Shown here: positions 53,330 through 60,976 of the stretch, piece after piece
Position numbering within the stretch: position 1 is the first letter of the stretch
Layout of the letters: each line of letters opens with the position of its first letter
From: Legionella steigerwaltii
GTDB taxonomy: Bacteria > Pseudomonadota > Gammaproteobacteria > Legionellales > Legionellaceae
DNA: 64,000 nt
Assembly: GCF_001468065.1 (NCBI RefSeq)
Contig: NZ_LNYZ01000008.1
Coordinates: 124,001 to 188,000, forward strand
Direction: 5' to 3'
Notes under the pieces: generated by a model
Seen by the model: the letters and a program-made list of their open reading frames with translations, nothing else
Databases searched by the model: none
Told to the model about the DNA's origin: nothing
Program-made: the position numbers and the translations under genes

Positions 53330-53914
53330 TCAATTCTTAAGTAGGGTACGCAGTTGCTTTAATGCTTGTGCGCGGTGACTGATATTATTTTTAATTTTAG
53401 CAGGTAATTGTGCTACCGTGCATTGAAAGTCAGGAATATAAAAAATTGGATCATAACCAAATCCGCCTTCGCCAACGGGTTGATTATGAATCATCCCCTT
53501 GCATATTCCTGTTGCAATGATTGGCGTAGGGTCTTTCGCATGCTGTACTAATGCTATGGCACAATAAAACCAGGCCTCCCGCTGTTTTGAGGGAATATGA
53601 GTCATTTTTTCCAATAATAAATGGATGTTTTCCTCATCGGTTGCATCATTACCCGCATAACGAGCAGAATAAATACCCGGCTCGCCATTTAAGACAGGTA
53701 CTACTAAGCCCGAATCATCGGCCAAAGCAGGTTTCCCTGTGTGCAAACTGGCATGACGGGCCTTGATTAGTGCATTTTCAATAAAACTTAAGCCATTTTC
53801 TATGGCATCTGTGACACCTAAATTGGTTTGCGGGATACATTCTATCGGTGCTAATAAATCACGTAATTCTTTAATTTTACCGGGGTTGCTGGTAGCGAGA
53901 ATAATTTCTTTCAT
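53330..53914 (-). CDS. rdgB: XTP/dITP pyrophosphatase RdgB (HAM1)
   Basis: House-cleaning enzyme that hydrolyses dITP, XTP and related non-canonical purine nucleotides. The 194 residues (E. coli 197) contain the family motifs: [17 protein letters not shown] at the N-terminus, [10 protein letters not shown] with catalytic acids, [20 protein letters not shown], and the C-terminal [14 protein letters not shown] 53914 gives the expected start. It is the first gene of a pair with the TPR-methyltransferase and is divergent from the transporter at 54250, with palindrome copy 8 between. Confidence 0.96.
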   Translation of the reverse strand: MKEIILATSNPGKIKELRDLLAPIECIPQTNLGVTDAIENGLSFIENALIKARHASLHTGKPALADDSGLVVPVLNGEPGIYSARYAGNDATDEENIHLLLEKMTHIPSKQREAWFYCAIALVQHAKDPTPIIATGICKGMIHNQPVGEGGFGYDPIFYIPDFQCTVAQLPAKIKNNISHRAQALKQLRTLLKN

Positions 53915-54004
53915 AATTTAGTCCACAAAAAAATAGAATATCGTAGATACTGTCTTTAAATGCAATCTTTTAATGAAAATTTAGGTTGCTTTTTTGTGAT
54001 CATG

Positions 54005-54096
54005 GTAGCCTGGGTGCAGCGTGCGAAACCCGGGATTTAGGCGCGTGATTTTTTTATCCGAAACCCGGGTTACGGCTTTGCCTTCACCCAGGCTAC
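54005..54096. repeat. Dispersed palindromic element, copy 8 (rdgB-transporter)
   Basis: Full copy with arms GTAGCCTGGGTGCAGCGTG and TTGCCTTCACCCAGGCTAC around AAACCCGGG and AACCCGGGTTACGGC. Unlike most copies it lies between two divergent genes, so it cannot be a terminator of either. The rest of the 335-base gap (53915-54249) is AT-rich and holds no visible gene. Confidence 0.85.
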
Positions 54097-54249
54097 AACT
54101 GACTACATCGGTGTTTATGATTGCTGTATTCTGGGTGCGATGCATTCAAGCTTTGCTTTTTTTAAACATTTTAGTGGCTAAAAAATAAACTATTTAAATG
54201 GCTTTATTACAGCCATTAGGCTAAAATATAGCTTTTGCGGGAGCACTTG

Positions 54250-55146
54250 ATGATGCCTATTACACATCTGTTATTGGCTCTTTTAGTTGTTTTGATTTGG
54301 GGGGTAAATTTTCTTTTTGTTTCCTTTGGATTGGAAGAAATTTCACCTTTGCTACTCTGCGCCCTACGTTTTTTATTTGCAAGTGTGCCGGCTATATTTT
54401 TTGTCAAAATACCTCAAACGTCATTCAAAGAAATTGTTCTCTATGGCTTTGTAATGTTTGCTTTGCAATTTGCTTTTCTGTTTATCGGCATGAACATTGG
54501 TATGCCAGCTGGAATGGCGTCATTACTCATGCAAACGCAAGTATTTTTTAGTATGTTTTTTGCTGTGATTTTTTTGGGTGAGCAGCCCAATCTAGGCCAG
54601 ATTATTGGTGCCCTTGTTGCGTTTACTGGGATTGGCTTAGTGGCTATGCATTTTGATAGTGATATCTCTTTGCCAGGTTTTATCTTTATTCTTGCCGCTG
54701 CTGCAACATGGGGATTTGGGAATCTGATCACTAAGAAAATTAAAGGCAGCAATAGCAACATGATGGCAATTATTGTGTGGGGAAGTTTTGTTGCCTGCAT
54801 CCCGATGTTTCTTTTTTCTTTAATGTTTGAGGGGACTTCGAGTTTTGTTTATACCTACGAACATATAAGTTGGCGGGGCACATTGTCATTGTTCTACATC
54901 GTTTTTGCTTCGACTTGGATAGGTTATGGGGTTTGGAACTGGCTCATTGCTCGTTATCCAGTAGGGATGGTCGCACCTTTTACTTTATTGGTTCCCATTG
55001 TTGCCATGTTGAGTTCTGTTTTTGTATTGGATGAACCGTTTCAGCTGTGGAAGCTTGCTGCAGGATTATTAGTAATCGGTGGTTTGTGCATCAATATTTT
55101 GGGCGCTCGTTTTTTTCTTGTAAAAGCACAGTCAGAAGCAGTCTAG
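54250..55146 (+). CDS. EamA/DMT-family transporter
   Basis: A 298-residue inner-membrane protein with ten predicted helices in two EamA repeats (residues about 5-135 and 150-290), of the drug/metabolite transporter superfamily. I start at ATG 54250, with GGGAG six bases upstream; the frame opens at TTG 54235. Visible family features are LIWGVNFLFVSFGLEEISPLL at the start of repeat 1 and AAATWGFGNLITKKIK at the start of repeat 2. It resembles the group that includes amino-acid metabolite exporters (EamA), but substrate cannot be read from sequence. It stands alone between palindrome copies 8 and 9. Confidence 0.9.
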   Translation: MMPITHLLLALLVVLIWGVNFLFVSFGLEEISPLLLCALRFLFASVPAIFFVKIPQTSFKEIVLYGFVMFALQFAFLFIGMNIGMPAGMASLLMQTQVFFSMFFAVIFLGEQPNLGQIIGALVAFTGIGLVAMHFDSDISLPGFIFILAAAATWGFGNLITKKIKGSNSNMMAIIVWGSFVACIPMFLFSLMFEGTSSFVYTYEHISWRGTLSLFYIVFASTWIGYGVWNWLIARYPVGMVAPFTLLVPIVAMLSSVFVLDEPFQLWKLAAGLLVIGGLCINILGARFFLVKAQSEAV

Positions 55147-55167
55147 TTAATCCTTAAAACCAATCAT

Positions 55168-55225
55168 GTAGCCTGGGTGAAGGCGTAGCCGGAACCCGGG
55201 TTCCGCTTTGCTTTACCCAGGCTAC
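55168..55225. repeat. Dispersed palindromic element, copy 9 (after transporter)
   Basis: Compact copy with almost no loop: GTAGCCTGGGTGAAGGCGTA, GGAACCCGGGTTCC, then GCTTTGCTTTACCCAGGCTAC. It begins 22 bases after the transporter stop and could be its terminator. Confidence 0.85.
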
Positions 55226-55277
55226 ATGTTCATAGCAAAAATGATATATCATATGTTTTTGTTTCAAATATTGGTGC

Positions 55278-56108
55278 TTGATTGTGATTGATTCGAAAAC
55301 CATTGTCTTATGTGCCGATGATTTTGGCTTGGATTCCGGGGTTTCTGAAGGCATTTTAAAGTTAGTATGCATGGGCCGCTTGTCTGCGGTAAGCTGCATG
55401 GTGAATATGCCGGGTTTTATTTCTTATGCCAAAGAACTTCTTTCTTTAAAAAAGAGTAAACACATCAAAATTGGTTTACATTTCAATTTAACCGAAGGTT
55501 ATCTAGCATCCACCCCAGAAAAATTGGGTTTTACTTTGCATGAATTGTTAATTAAAACACATATGCGCTCGATGAAATTATCCTTCATTGCAAAAGAATT
55601 TTTAGCCCAATTGGACCAATTTATAAATATCATGCAACAACCCCCTGATTTTATTGATGGTCACCAGCATGTACATCAATTTCCCGTAATACGGCAGGTT
55701 ATTTTGGATCTTTATGAACAAAGATTAAAAAATTATGGGACCTCAATTCGTTCCACTTGGCCTTCCATTAATTTGCCACAAAGTCGATTTAAAGCAAAAG
55801 TATTGGGTTTTACAGGAGGTAAGGCATTACTGAGGCAGCTTATCAAATTAGGTATTCCACATAATCGTTATTTCTCAGGCATTTATGATTTTGCACCCGA
55901 GACAAATTATAGAGAGTTATTCAGGAAATGGATGAGTTTAATTAAGGAGAACACACTGATTATGTGTCATCCAGCGGAAAAAGTGAGTCCTGCTGATCCT
56001 ATAGCTCGTGCTCGTTTGAATGAATTTAATTATTTTTTAAGTGATGAATTTTTAAAGGATTGTGACGAGTTTCATGTGCATTTAGCCCAACACGAAGGTT
56101 CATTATAG
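55278..56108 (+). CDS. ChbG/HpnK (YdjC)-family carbohydrate deacetylase
   Basis: A member of the YdjC family, metal-dependent deacetylases acting on N-acetyl sugars (ChbG on chito-oligosaccharides) and in hopanoid synthesis (HpnK). Metal and catalytic motifs are present: VLCADDFGLDSGVSEG at the N-terminus with the Asp pair, IGLHFNLTEG, DGHQHVHQFP and MCHPAE. About 276 residues from TTG 55278, though GTG 55284 is also possible; neither has a good ribosome binding site, so the start is uncertain. The nearby GtrA and GT2 genes make a role with lipid-linked or surface sugars reasonable, but they are on the other strand. Confidence 0.87.
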   Translation: MIVIDSKTIVLCADDFGLDSGVSEGILKLVCMGRLSAVSCMVNMPGFISYAKELLSLKKSKHIKIGLHFNLTEGYLASTPEKLGFTLHELLIKTHMRSMKLSFIAKEFLAQLDQFINIMQQPPDFIDGHQHVHQFPVIRQVILDLYEQRLKNYGTSIRSTWPSINLPQSRFKAKVLGFTGGKALLRQLIKLGIPHNRYFSGIYDFAPETNYRELFRKWMSLIKENTLIMCHPAEKVSPADPIARARLNEFNYFLSDEFLKDCDEFHVHLAQHEGSL

Positions 56109-56198
56109 GTAATTTAGGTTAAATTTACGGGCCTATTTTTTTTATGTATTATCTTTTTTAGACCATTGTGATCTGTTTGAATAAAAAGGAAGAAAACC

Positions 56199-56573
56199 TT
56201 GAGTGACTTTTTTTGGGTCTCCTTCGGAGCGATTTTTGGGGCGAATTTACGTTATTTAGTGAGCCGTTTTTCCGTCAAATATTTATCAGCAGATATTCCT
56301 TTTGGAACATTGATTGTTAATCTTACAGGAAGCTTTATCCTGGGTTTTTTTATGGCCTGGACTTTAGAGCGGGTAGAGATTGATCCACGATGGCGATTGT
56401 TTGTTGCAGTTGGATTTTGTGGTGGTTATACAACATTTTCAAGTTTCAGTTATGAAACTTATATGCTATTACAACAAAGTGATTACGGTCTTGCTGCACT
56501 AAATATTATTTGTAATAATGTTTTTTCAATAGCAGCAGGTATTGCGGGTGTAGTGCTCGCTCGGACAATCTGA
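56199..56573 (+). CDS. crcB: Fluoride ion channel CrcB (Fluc)
   Basis: A 124-residue four-helix membrane protein of the Fluc family that lets fluoride leave the cell as a dual-topology dimer. Family motifs are GANLRYLVSR, GTLIVNLTGSFILGF and the pore segment GFCGGYTTFSSFSYE with the fluoride-lining Phe and Ser/Thr residues. TTG 56199 is the start, with AAGGAAG six bases upstream. The DUF190 gene follows after one base. I see no fluoride riboswitch before it. Confidence 0.95.
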   Translation: MSDFFWVSFGAIFGANLRYLVSRFSVKYLSADIPFGTLIVNLTGSFILGFFMAWTLERVEIDPRWRLFVAVGFCGGYTTFSSFSYETYMLLQQSDYGLAALNIICNNVFSIAAGIAGVVLARTI

Positions 56574-56574
56574 T

Positions 56575-56904
56575 ATGAATCATGTAAAAGTTTCTATCTA
56601 TATTAACGAAGCCGATAAATGGCAACATCGTCCTTTGCATGTCGAGCTCTTAAGTATGCTTGATAAAAATGACATTGCAGGTGGAACAGTGTTGCGCGCA
56701 ATTGCTGGATTTACACGTGGAGGCCCTGTTGTCACTACATCATTGGTTGATTTAGGGAGCAAACTTCCTTTAGTGGTAGAATTCATTGATACCGCAGAAA
56801 AGGTGGATGCTGTATTACCTAAAGTGCAAGAAATGGCAGGAATACGCCTCATCATTCGTGAGTCTGTAGAAGTAGTTACTGGCAGTTACCCCGATTCTTA
56901 TTGA
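56575..56904 (+). CDS. DUF190-family protein
   Basis: A 109-residue soluble protein of the DUF190 family, with a ferredoxin-like PII-type appearance (LHVELLSMLDKNDIAGGTVL, RAIAGFTRG, VEFIDTAEKVDAVLP). It follows crcB with a one-base gap, an association seen in many genomes, which suggests it helps or regulates the fluoride channel. Biochemical function is unknown. Confidence 0.88.
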   Translation: MNHVKVSIYINEADKWQHRPLHVELLSMLDKNDIAGGTVLRAIAGFTRGGPVVTTSLVDLGSKLPLVVEFIDTAEKVDAVLPKVQEMAGIRLIIRESVEVVTGSYPDSY

Positions 56905-56978
56905 TCTAAATTTTTTACAATTCCATGTACGATGCATGAAAATCTATGAAATCCCATGACTAAGCAAATAAAATGATT

Positions 56979-57368
56979 CTAACGGCAGGCCCAAAATTTA
57001 GATACTGTAAAGCTATAAACAGAAACAAATCCCAAAACGAGAAATAAAGCAAACAAGTAATTTAAGGTAGTGTAGCGTAAAAGAAAAAAATAGAGCATTT
57101 CATTAATGGCTCCAGCAGAAGCTGCTACCAAAAAAAAATGGGGTAGGCGCAACATTTTTTCATTATGCAGTCGGGAAAAAGTAAGATATTTATGCCCTAA
57201 AAAACTGACATTAAATGCAATTAAAAAGGCAAAAACATTAGCAGTGAGCGCTTGCATCTGCATGAAATTCACTAAATTGAATACTGTAAAGAGGTGTATC
57301 AAAGCAGCAGAGCCACCTATACCTACAAAATAAATCAGCCTATGCCTTAACTTAAGTTGAGCTGTCAT
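56979..57368 (-). CDS. GtrA-family membrane protein
   Basis: About 129 residues with four membrane helices, GtrA type, proposed to flip or assist bactoprenol-linked sugars. I choose ATG 57368 (MTAQLKLRHRLIYFVGIGG), which has GAGGA eleven bases upstream and overlaps the glycosyltransferase stop by 17 bases; the longer frame to 57422 would overlap by 71. Family features: NVFAFLIAFNVSFLGHKYLTF and a conserved Phe-Lys near the end (VSKFW). It works with the GT2 gene upstream. Confidence 0.88.
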   Translation of the reverse strand: MTAQLKLRHRLIYFVGIGGSAALIHLFTVFNLVNFMQMQALTANVFAFLIAFNVSFLGHKYLTFSRLHNEKMLRLPHFFLVAASAGAINEMLYFFLLRYTTLNYLFALFLVLGFVSVYSFTVSKFWACR

Positions 57369-58311
57369 CAAAGCTGGATTCCTCATCAATAATGTAATGG
57401 GGTCTATGTTTGACTTCATCAAAAACGCGGCCTATGTACTCACCAACTACGCCTAAGGCAAAGAGTTGTAAGCCACCAAAAAAAGTAATCGTTGTGACTA
57501 TGGTTGCCCAACCAGGGGTTTCAATACCAAATATCAATGTACTGATTATAATCCAAATGCCATAAAATATGGCTAGGGTTGCAACACTAATCCCACCAAT
57601 AGCAATCATACGCAATGGAAATGCAGTAAATGAGGTAATTCCAGTGATTGCCAAATCCAAAAGTGAGTAAAAATTCCATTGTGAAGTACCTGTCTTGCGA
57701 GGTTGTACTTCAAAAGGAATAGCAACTTGTTTAAATCCAACCCAACTGTATAAGCCCTTCATAAAACGATTACGCTCAGGCAATTTTTGAAGTGCTTTAA
57801 CAATCTTGCGATCCAACAATCTGAAATCGCCAGCGTTTGCAGGGATATTAATCCGATTTATTCGCGAAGTCAGTTGATAAAATGCTTTGGCACAGGTTCT
57901 TTTTAACCAAGATTCATTAGCGCGATTTTGGCGAACAGCATAGACCATATCATAGCCTTCTTCCCATTTGGTAAGAAATTGACTTAGGAGTTCCAGAGGG
58001 TGTTGGAAGTCAGCATCCATTAGAATCACCGCATCACCTTGGGCATGGTCAAGGCCGGCACTTATGGCATTTTCCTTGCCAAAATTCCTACTAAAACGAA
58101 TGCAGCGAAGAGGAAATCGTGTCCTCAATTGTTGAATAATTACAGGTGTATTATCCTGGCTGCCATCATCCACTATCAGTATTTCATAAGCGTAGCCAAG
58201 TTTATTTAGCGTATCAGTTAATGCCGTAATAAATTCGGCTATTCCTGCTTCTTCATTGTAAACTGGAACAACATAAGAGACGCGTTTTGTATGATTTATT
58301 GGTTTGGACAT
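57352..58311 (-). CDS. GtrB/DPM1-like family 2 glycosyltransferase
   Basis: A 319-residue membrane glycosyltransferase that should move a sugar from a nucleotide to undecaprenyl phosphate. The GT2 domain has VVPVYNEEAGI, LIVDDGSQDNTP, RNFGKENAISAGLDHA, the DxD motif in ILMDADFQHP, and the GDFRLLDRK segment. Two C-terminal helices follow (about 235-295), then GVVGEYIGRVFDEVKHRP, as in GtrB and ArnC-like enzymes. With GtrA it forms the first two parts of a three-part modification system; the sugar-specific third enzyme is not adjacent. ATG 58311 is the first start. Confidence 0.93.
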   Translation of the reverse strand: MSKPINHTKRVSYVVPVYNEEAGIAEFITALTDTLNKLGYAYEILIVDDGSQDNTPVIIQQLRTRFPLRCIRFSRNFGKENAISAGLDHAQGDAVILMDADFQHPLELLSQFLTKWEEGYDMVYAVRQNRANESWLKRTCAKAFYQLTSRINRINIPANAGDFRLLDRKIVKALQKLPERNRFMKGLYSWVGFKQVAIPFEVQPRKTGTSQWNFYSLLDLAITGITSFTAFPLRMIAIGGISVATLAIFYGIWIIISTLIFGIETPGWATIVTTITFFGGLQLFALGVVGEYIGRVFDEVKHRPHYIIDEESSFDDSST

Positions 58312-58464
58312 GTTTGGGTTTAATTGGTCTACGGCTACTTTAACAAGCGCTTATATTAACCTGAATCGAGAATTCTCGTAAGTGGATTTAAATTTTTTTT
58401 CTTATTAAGAATAAGCTGATATTATGGGTATCCTATTTTTGCTATTTTGCGTTATGGAAATCGC

Positions 58465-60279
58465 ATGAAGTATATTGATTTTAATGAACTATGGAATAAT
58501 CCGCAGCAACCAATTTTTCTAGATGAAAAAGTTGCCAAATTTTTATTTAAGCAAAATGAAAAAGTAAATTTTTTACCCTCAGTCTTTGATACCCCGTTTC
58601 CATTAAAATCGTCAAAATCAAAATTAAGTATTTTTAATAAGAACAATCCCAAATTTACTTTTAGCCACAGTTTGGTTCTTTCAGATAAAAATCAATGGCA
58701 TATTGTTGATAGTGCCCATAAAGGGAAAGGTGGTTTTGGTTCTGTTAATGAATCAAAATATAAAATCGTTATAACTCATGAACCTAAAAAGAAGCGTTAT
58801 CAAGCACAACTTATCCCTGTAAACGATGTGGTCAAAATACAATGGCCCTCAGAAGAAATCCCCTACATTGATCTATTGAAAAGAACAGAAAAAGAAGCAT
58901 TAAGACAAAAAAAGCATGGGGTGAACGTTGTTGGTGTTGTTGGAGCAGGAGATAGAGTCTTTACAGTCCTTGAAGATTGTGGGCTCAGTTTGGATAAGCT
59001 GTTGCCTTTTAAACCCAGCAACAACTATTCATTTCAGTTTCGCCTGGAAGTCGCAGCGCGGATAGCCAGTGAAATGCTTTTATTACAACAAAAAGAGGTG
59101 GTGCATCGCGATCTTAAACCCGCAAACATTTGTTATAAGGCACTGCCTAATGGACAATTTCTTATCATTTTTATTGATTTTGGCTTGGCTGAAGATATTG
59201 ATTCAAAAAATAATCTAAAACGTTCAGGAACGCCTGCTTATATGGCGCCGGAAGTAATTCTTGGGGAAGGAAGTTCTTATCAATCTGATATGTATGCTTT
59301 AGCAGCAATATTGGGTGAGATTTTTGGAGCTAAAAAGGTTTTACAATATAAAAACGCAGCGACAACTCTGTACGAATTAGCAACGGCGCCTTATTGTTTG
59401 GATGGTCTGTTTACAGGTTATGATGTATCCGAAATCGATCCTTATCTTTTAGACGATATAAAAACTTTACTCAATCATCTACAAAGTAGAAAACCGATGG
59501 ACCGCCCGACGATTGATGAAGTAAATAAATTTCTAATTACACTACCTTCCAGAATGGATGCATATAAAGATTTTAATGATAATTGGGCAGTGATGGTTGA
59601 GCACTTTAAGGAATTCGAAGAGTACCATCAACAAATGAATTTGTCGAAAGCAAAACATGATATATTTCCATATAGAGTCAACCTATTCAATGAAAATAAT
59701 CCACTGAGTAATGCATTTAATCGGGTGATGCTCCAAAAAAGAACGATAATTTATAAAGAAATCGCAACATTTGCTTTTCCTCAATCTCATTACGAATTGG
59801 CAAAAAGATTGATTAAAGAAAATCGAAGGGCAGATTTTGATGATGAAGATAACCCTTATCCTAATGTGGAAAAAGTAATTCACATGTTGCAGAAGGAAAA
59901 TGGGAAATTTAAAAAGGCAATAGGTAGTTTTAATGAATGCGTTTGGCGTATTGTAGAAGGCAAACAGTTAGCAAAGAAATTTATTAATACAAACAGTACA
60001 GGGATGAGAACAATTGCCCGCATTTTATGTTCTCAATTATCCCCTTTAGAACAATTGGAAAAATTAAACCAAATTGGTCAGGCAAAGATTGAACCAGGAT
60101 TTTTTTACTTTTTCAGCCACTCCAAGGTTTTAGGAAAAGGCCGGCATCAGAATATAGAGAAACTTTATCGAAAACTCGCGCAAATTGATCCGGAAAAAGA
60201 ACAAACAGAGTATTTTGCAAAAAATCAATTGGATGAAATCGCGCAATTTATTCAGAACACAACTGCTTTTACGTATTAA
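58465..60279 (+). CDS. Eukaryotic-type Ser/Thr protein kinase (LegK-like), candidate Dot/Icm effector
   Basis: About 604 residues. ATG 58465 (MKYIDFNELW) is chosen; the frame begins at TTG 58447. The kinase domain (about 80-370) is complete: glycine loop GKGGFGSV near 87, ATP lysine in VVKIQ near 123, HRDLKPANICY with catalytic Asp216, metal-binding DFGLAED near 238, and GTPAYMAPEV with the activation segment. The C-terminal 230 residues are helical and unassigned. There is no signal peptide or membrane helix. Legionella translocates several such kinases (LegK1-LegK5) through Dot/Icm, so translocation is likely but unproven; the acidic, polar C-terminal stretch is compatible with a Dot/Icm signal. 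Its GC seems like the neighbours. Confidence 0.88.
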   Translation: MKYIDFNELWNNPQQPIFLDEKVAKFLFKQNEKVNFLPSVFDTPFPLKSSKSKLSIFNKNNPKFTFSHSLVLSDKNQWHIVDSAHKGKGGFGSVNESKYKIVITHEPKKKRYQAQLIPVNDVVKIQWPSEEIPYIDLLKRTEKEALRQKKHGVNVVGVVGAGDRVFTVLEDCGLSLDKLLPFKPSNNYSFQFRLEVAARIASEMLLLQQKEVVHRDLKPANICYKALPNGQFLIIFIDFGLAEDIDSKNNLKRSGTPAYMAPEVILGEGSSYQSDMYALAAILGEIFGAKKVLQYKNAATTLYELATAPYCLDGLFTGYDVSEIDPYLLDDIKTLLNHLQSRKPMDRPTIDEVNKFLITLPSRMDAYKDFNDNWAVMVEHFKEFEEYHQQMNLSKAKHDIFPYRVNLFNENNPLSNAFNRVMLQKRTIIYKEIATFAFPQSHYELAKRLIKENRRADFDDEDNPYPNVEKVIHMLQKENGKFKKAIGSFNECVWRIVEGKQLAKKFINTNSTGMRTIARILCSQLSPLEQLEKLNQIGQAKIEPGFFYFFSHSKVLGKGRHQNIEKLYRKLAQIDPEKEQTEYFAKNQLDEIAQFIQNTTAFTY

Positions 60280-60306
60280 TTATACCTAGCCTGGATCGGT
60301 AGTTCT

Positions 60307-60394
60307 GTAGCCTGGGTGCAGCGCAGCGGAACCCGGGATCAAGAAGCTTTTTCCCTAGTGAAACCTGGGTTCTGCTGCGCTGCACCCAGGCTAC
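60307..60394. repeat. Dispersed palindromic element, copy 10 (kinase-dgkA)
   Basis: Full copy with arms GTAGCCTGGGTGCAGCGCAG and CTGCGCTGCACCCAGGCTAC around AACCCGGGATC and AACCTGGGTT. It lies between convergent genes, 28 bases after the kinase stop and 42 before the dgkA stop, fit for a two-way terminator. Confidence 0.88.
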
Positions 60395-60435
60395 GGGCTA
60401 CATTATTCAATAATGATGTAAATTCGGATTATGTT

Positions 60436-60810
60436 TTAGCCTTGAAACCGAGAGATAATAATCAAGACCCACACTACAAGAGCATTAACAATCGTAATAA
60501 ACACTGCGGCTGAACCCAGATCTTTTCCTTTTTTAGTTAAAGGGTTCCAGGCGCGATCAATTCGATTTAACGTGGTTTCTACAGCGGAATTCAATAATTC
60601 AGCGACCAATACTATGAGTAAGGAACTAATTAATAATGCCCGTTCAACAGCTGTTTTCCCTATTAAAAACGCAGCCGGTAAGGCAATAATACCGACAAAC
60701 AATTCAAGGCGAAAAGCAAATTCGTCTTGAAAGGCTGCTTTTAACCCAGCAAAAGAATAAATGCTGGCTTCTTTTACTTTCAAAATGGCTTTAATCATGA
60801 ATTTGAACAT
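60436..60810 (-). CDS. dgkA: Diacylglycerol kinase
   Basis: Small integral-membrane kinase that phosphorylates diacylglycerol so it can re-enter phospholipid synthesis. The 124 residues hold three membrane helices and the catalytic signature AELLNSAVETTLNRID, with the Glu and Asn of the DgkA active site; AFQDEFAFRLEL is the N-terminal conserved segment. ATG 60810 has AGGA eight bases upstream. It is divergent from the ligase gene at 60977. Confidence 0.96.
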   Translation of the reverse strand: MFKFMIKAILKVKEASIYSFAGLKAAFQDEFAFRLELFVGIIALPAAFLIGKTAVERALLISSLLIVLVAELLNSAVETTLNRIDRAWNPLTKKGKDLGSAAVFITIVNALVVWVLIIISRFQG

Positions 60811-60892
60811 TCAATTAATCCTACAACGTCGTTTAAAACTTTTTTAGTTTGTCTGAGATTGCTGTACTTTTCAAATAGATATTCCATAATAA

Positions 60893-60924
60893 ATTACTTA
60901 AAAGATTATTTATTACTTAAAGAG
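60893..60924. promoter_or_regulatory. Direct repeat in the dgkA-ligase control region
   Basis: ATTACTTAAA occurs at 60893-60902 and 60912-60921, 19 bases apart, in the very AT-rich 166 bases between the divergent dgkA and ligase starts. Repeats about two helical turns apart on one face of DNA are typical of operators, but AT-rich sequence gives such matches by chance. Confidence 0.3.
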
Positions 60925-60976
60925 CATTTCGAAAAATTTTACACGAAGTTTTTTAGTATCGATTCAGGGGTTTGGT

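Noticed and set aside
56109-56198. Fluoride riboswitch before crcB
   Set aside because: The 90 bases are AT-rich and lack the GG-GATG and CTCC pattern and pairing expected of the crcB motif.
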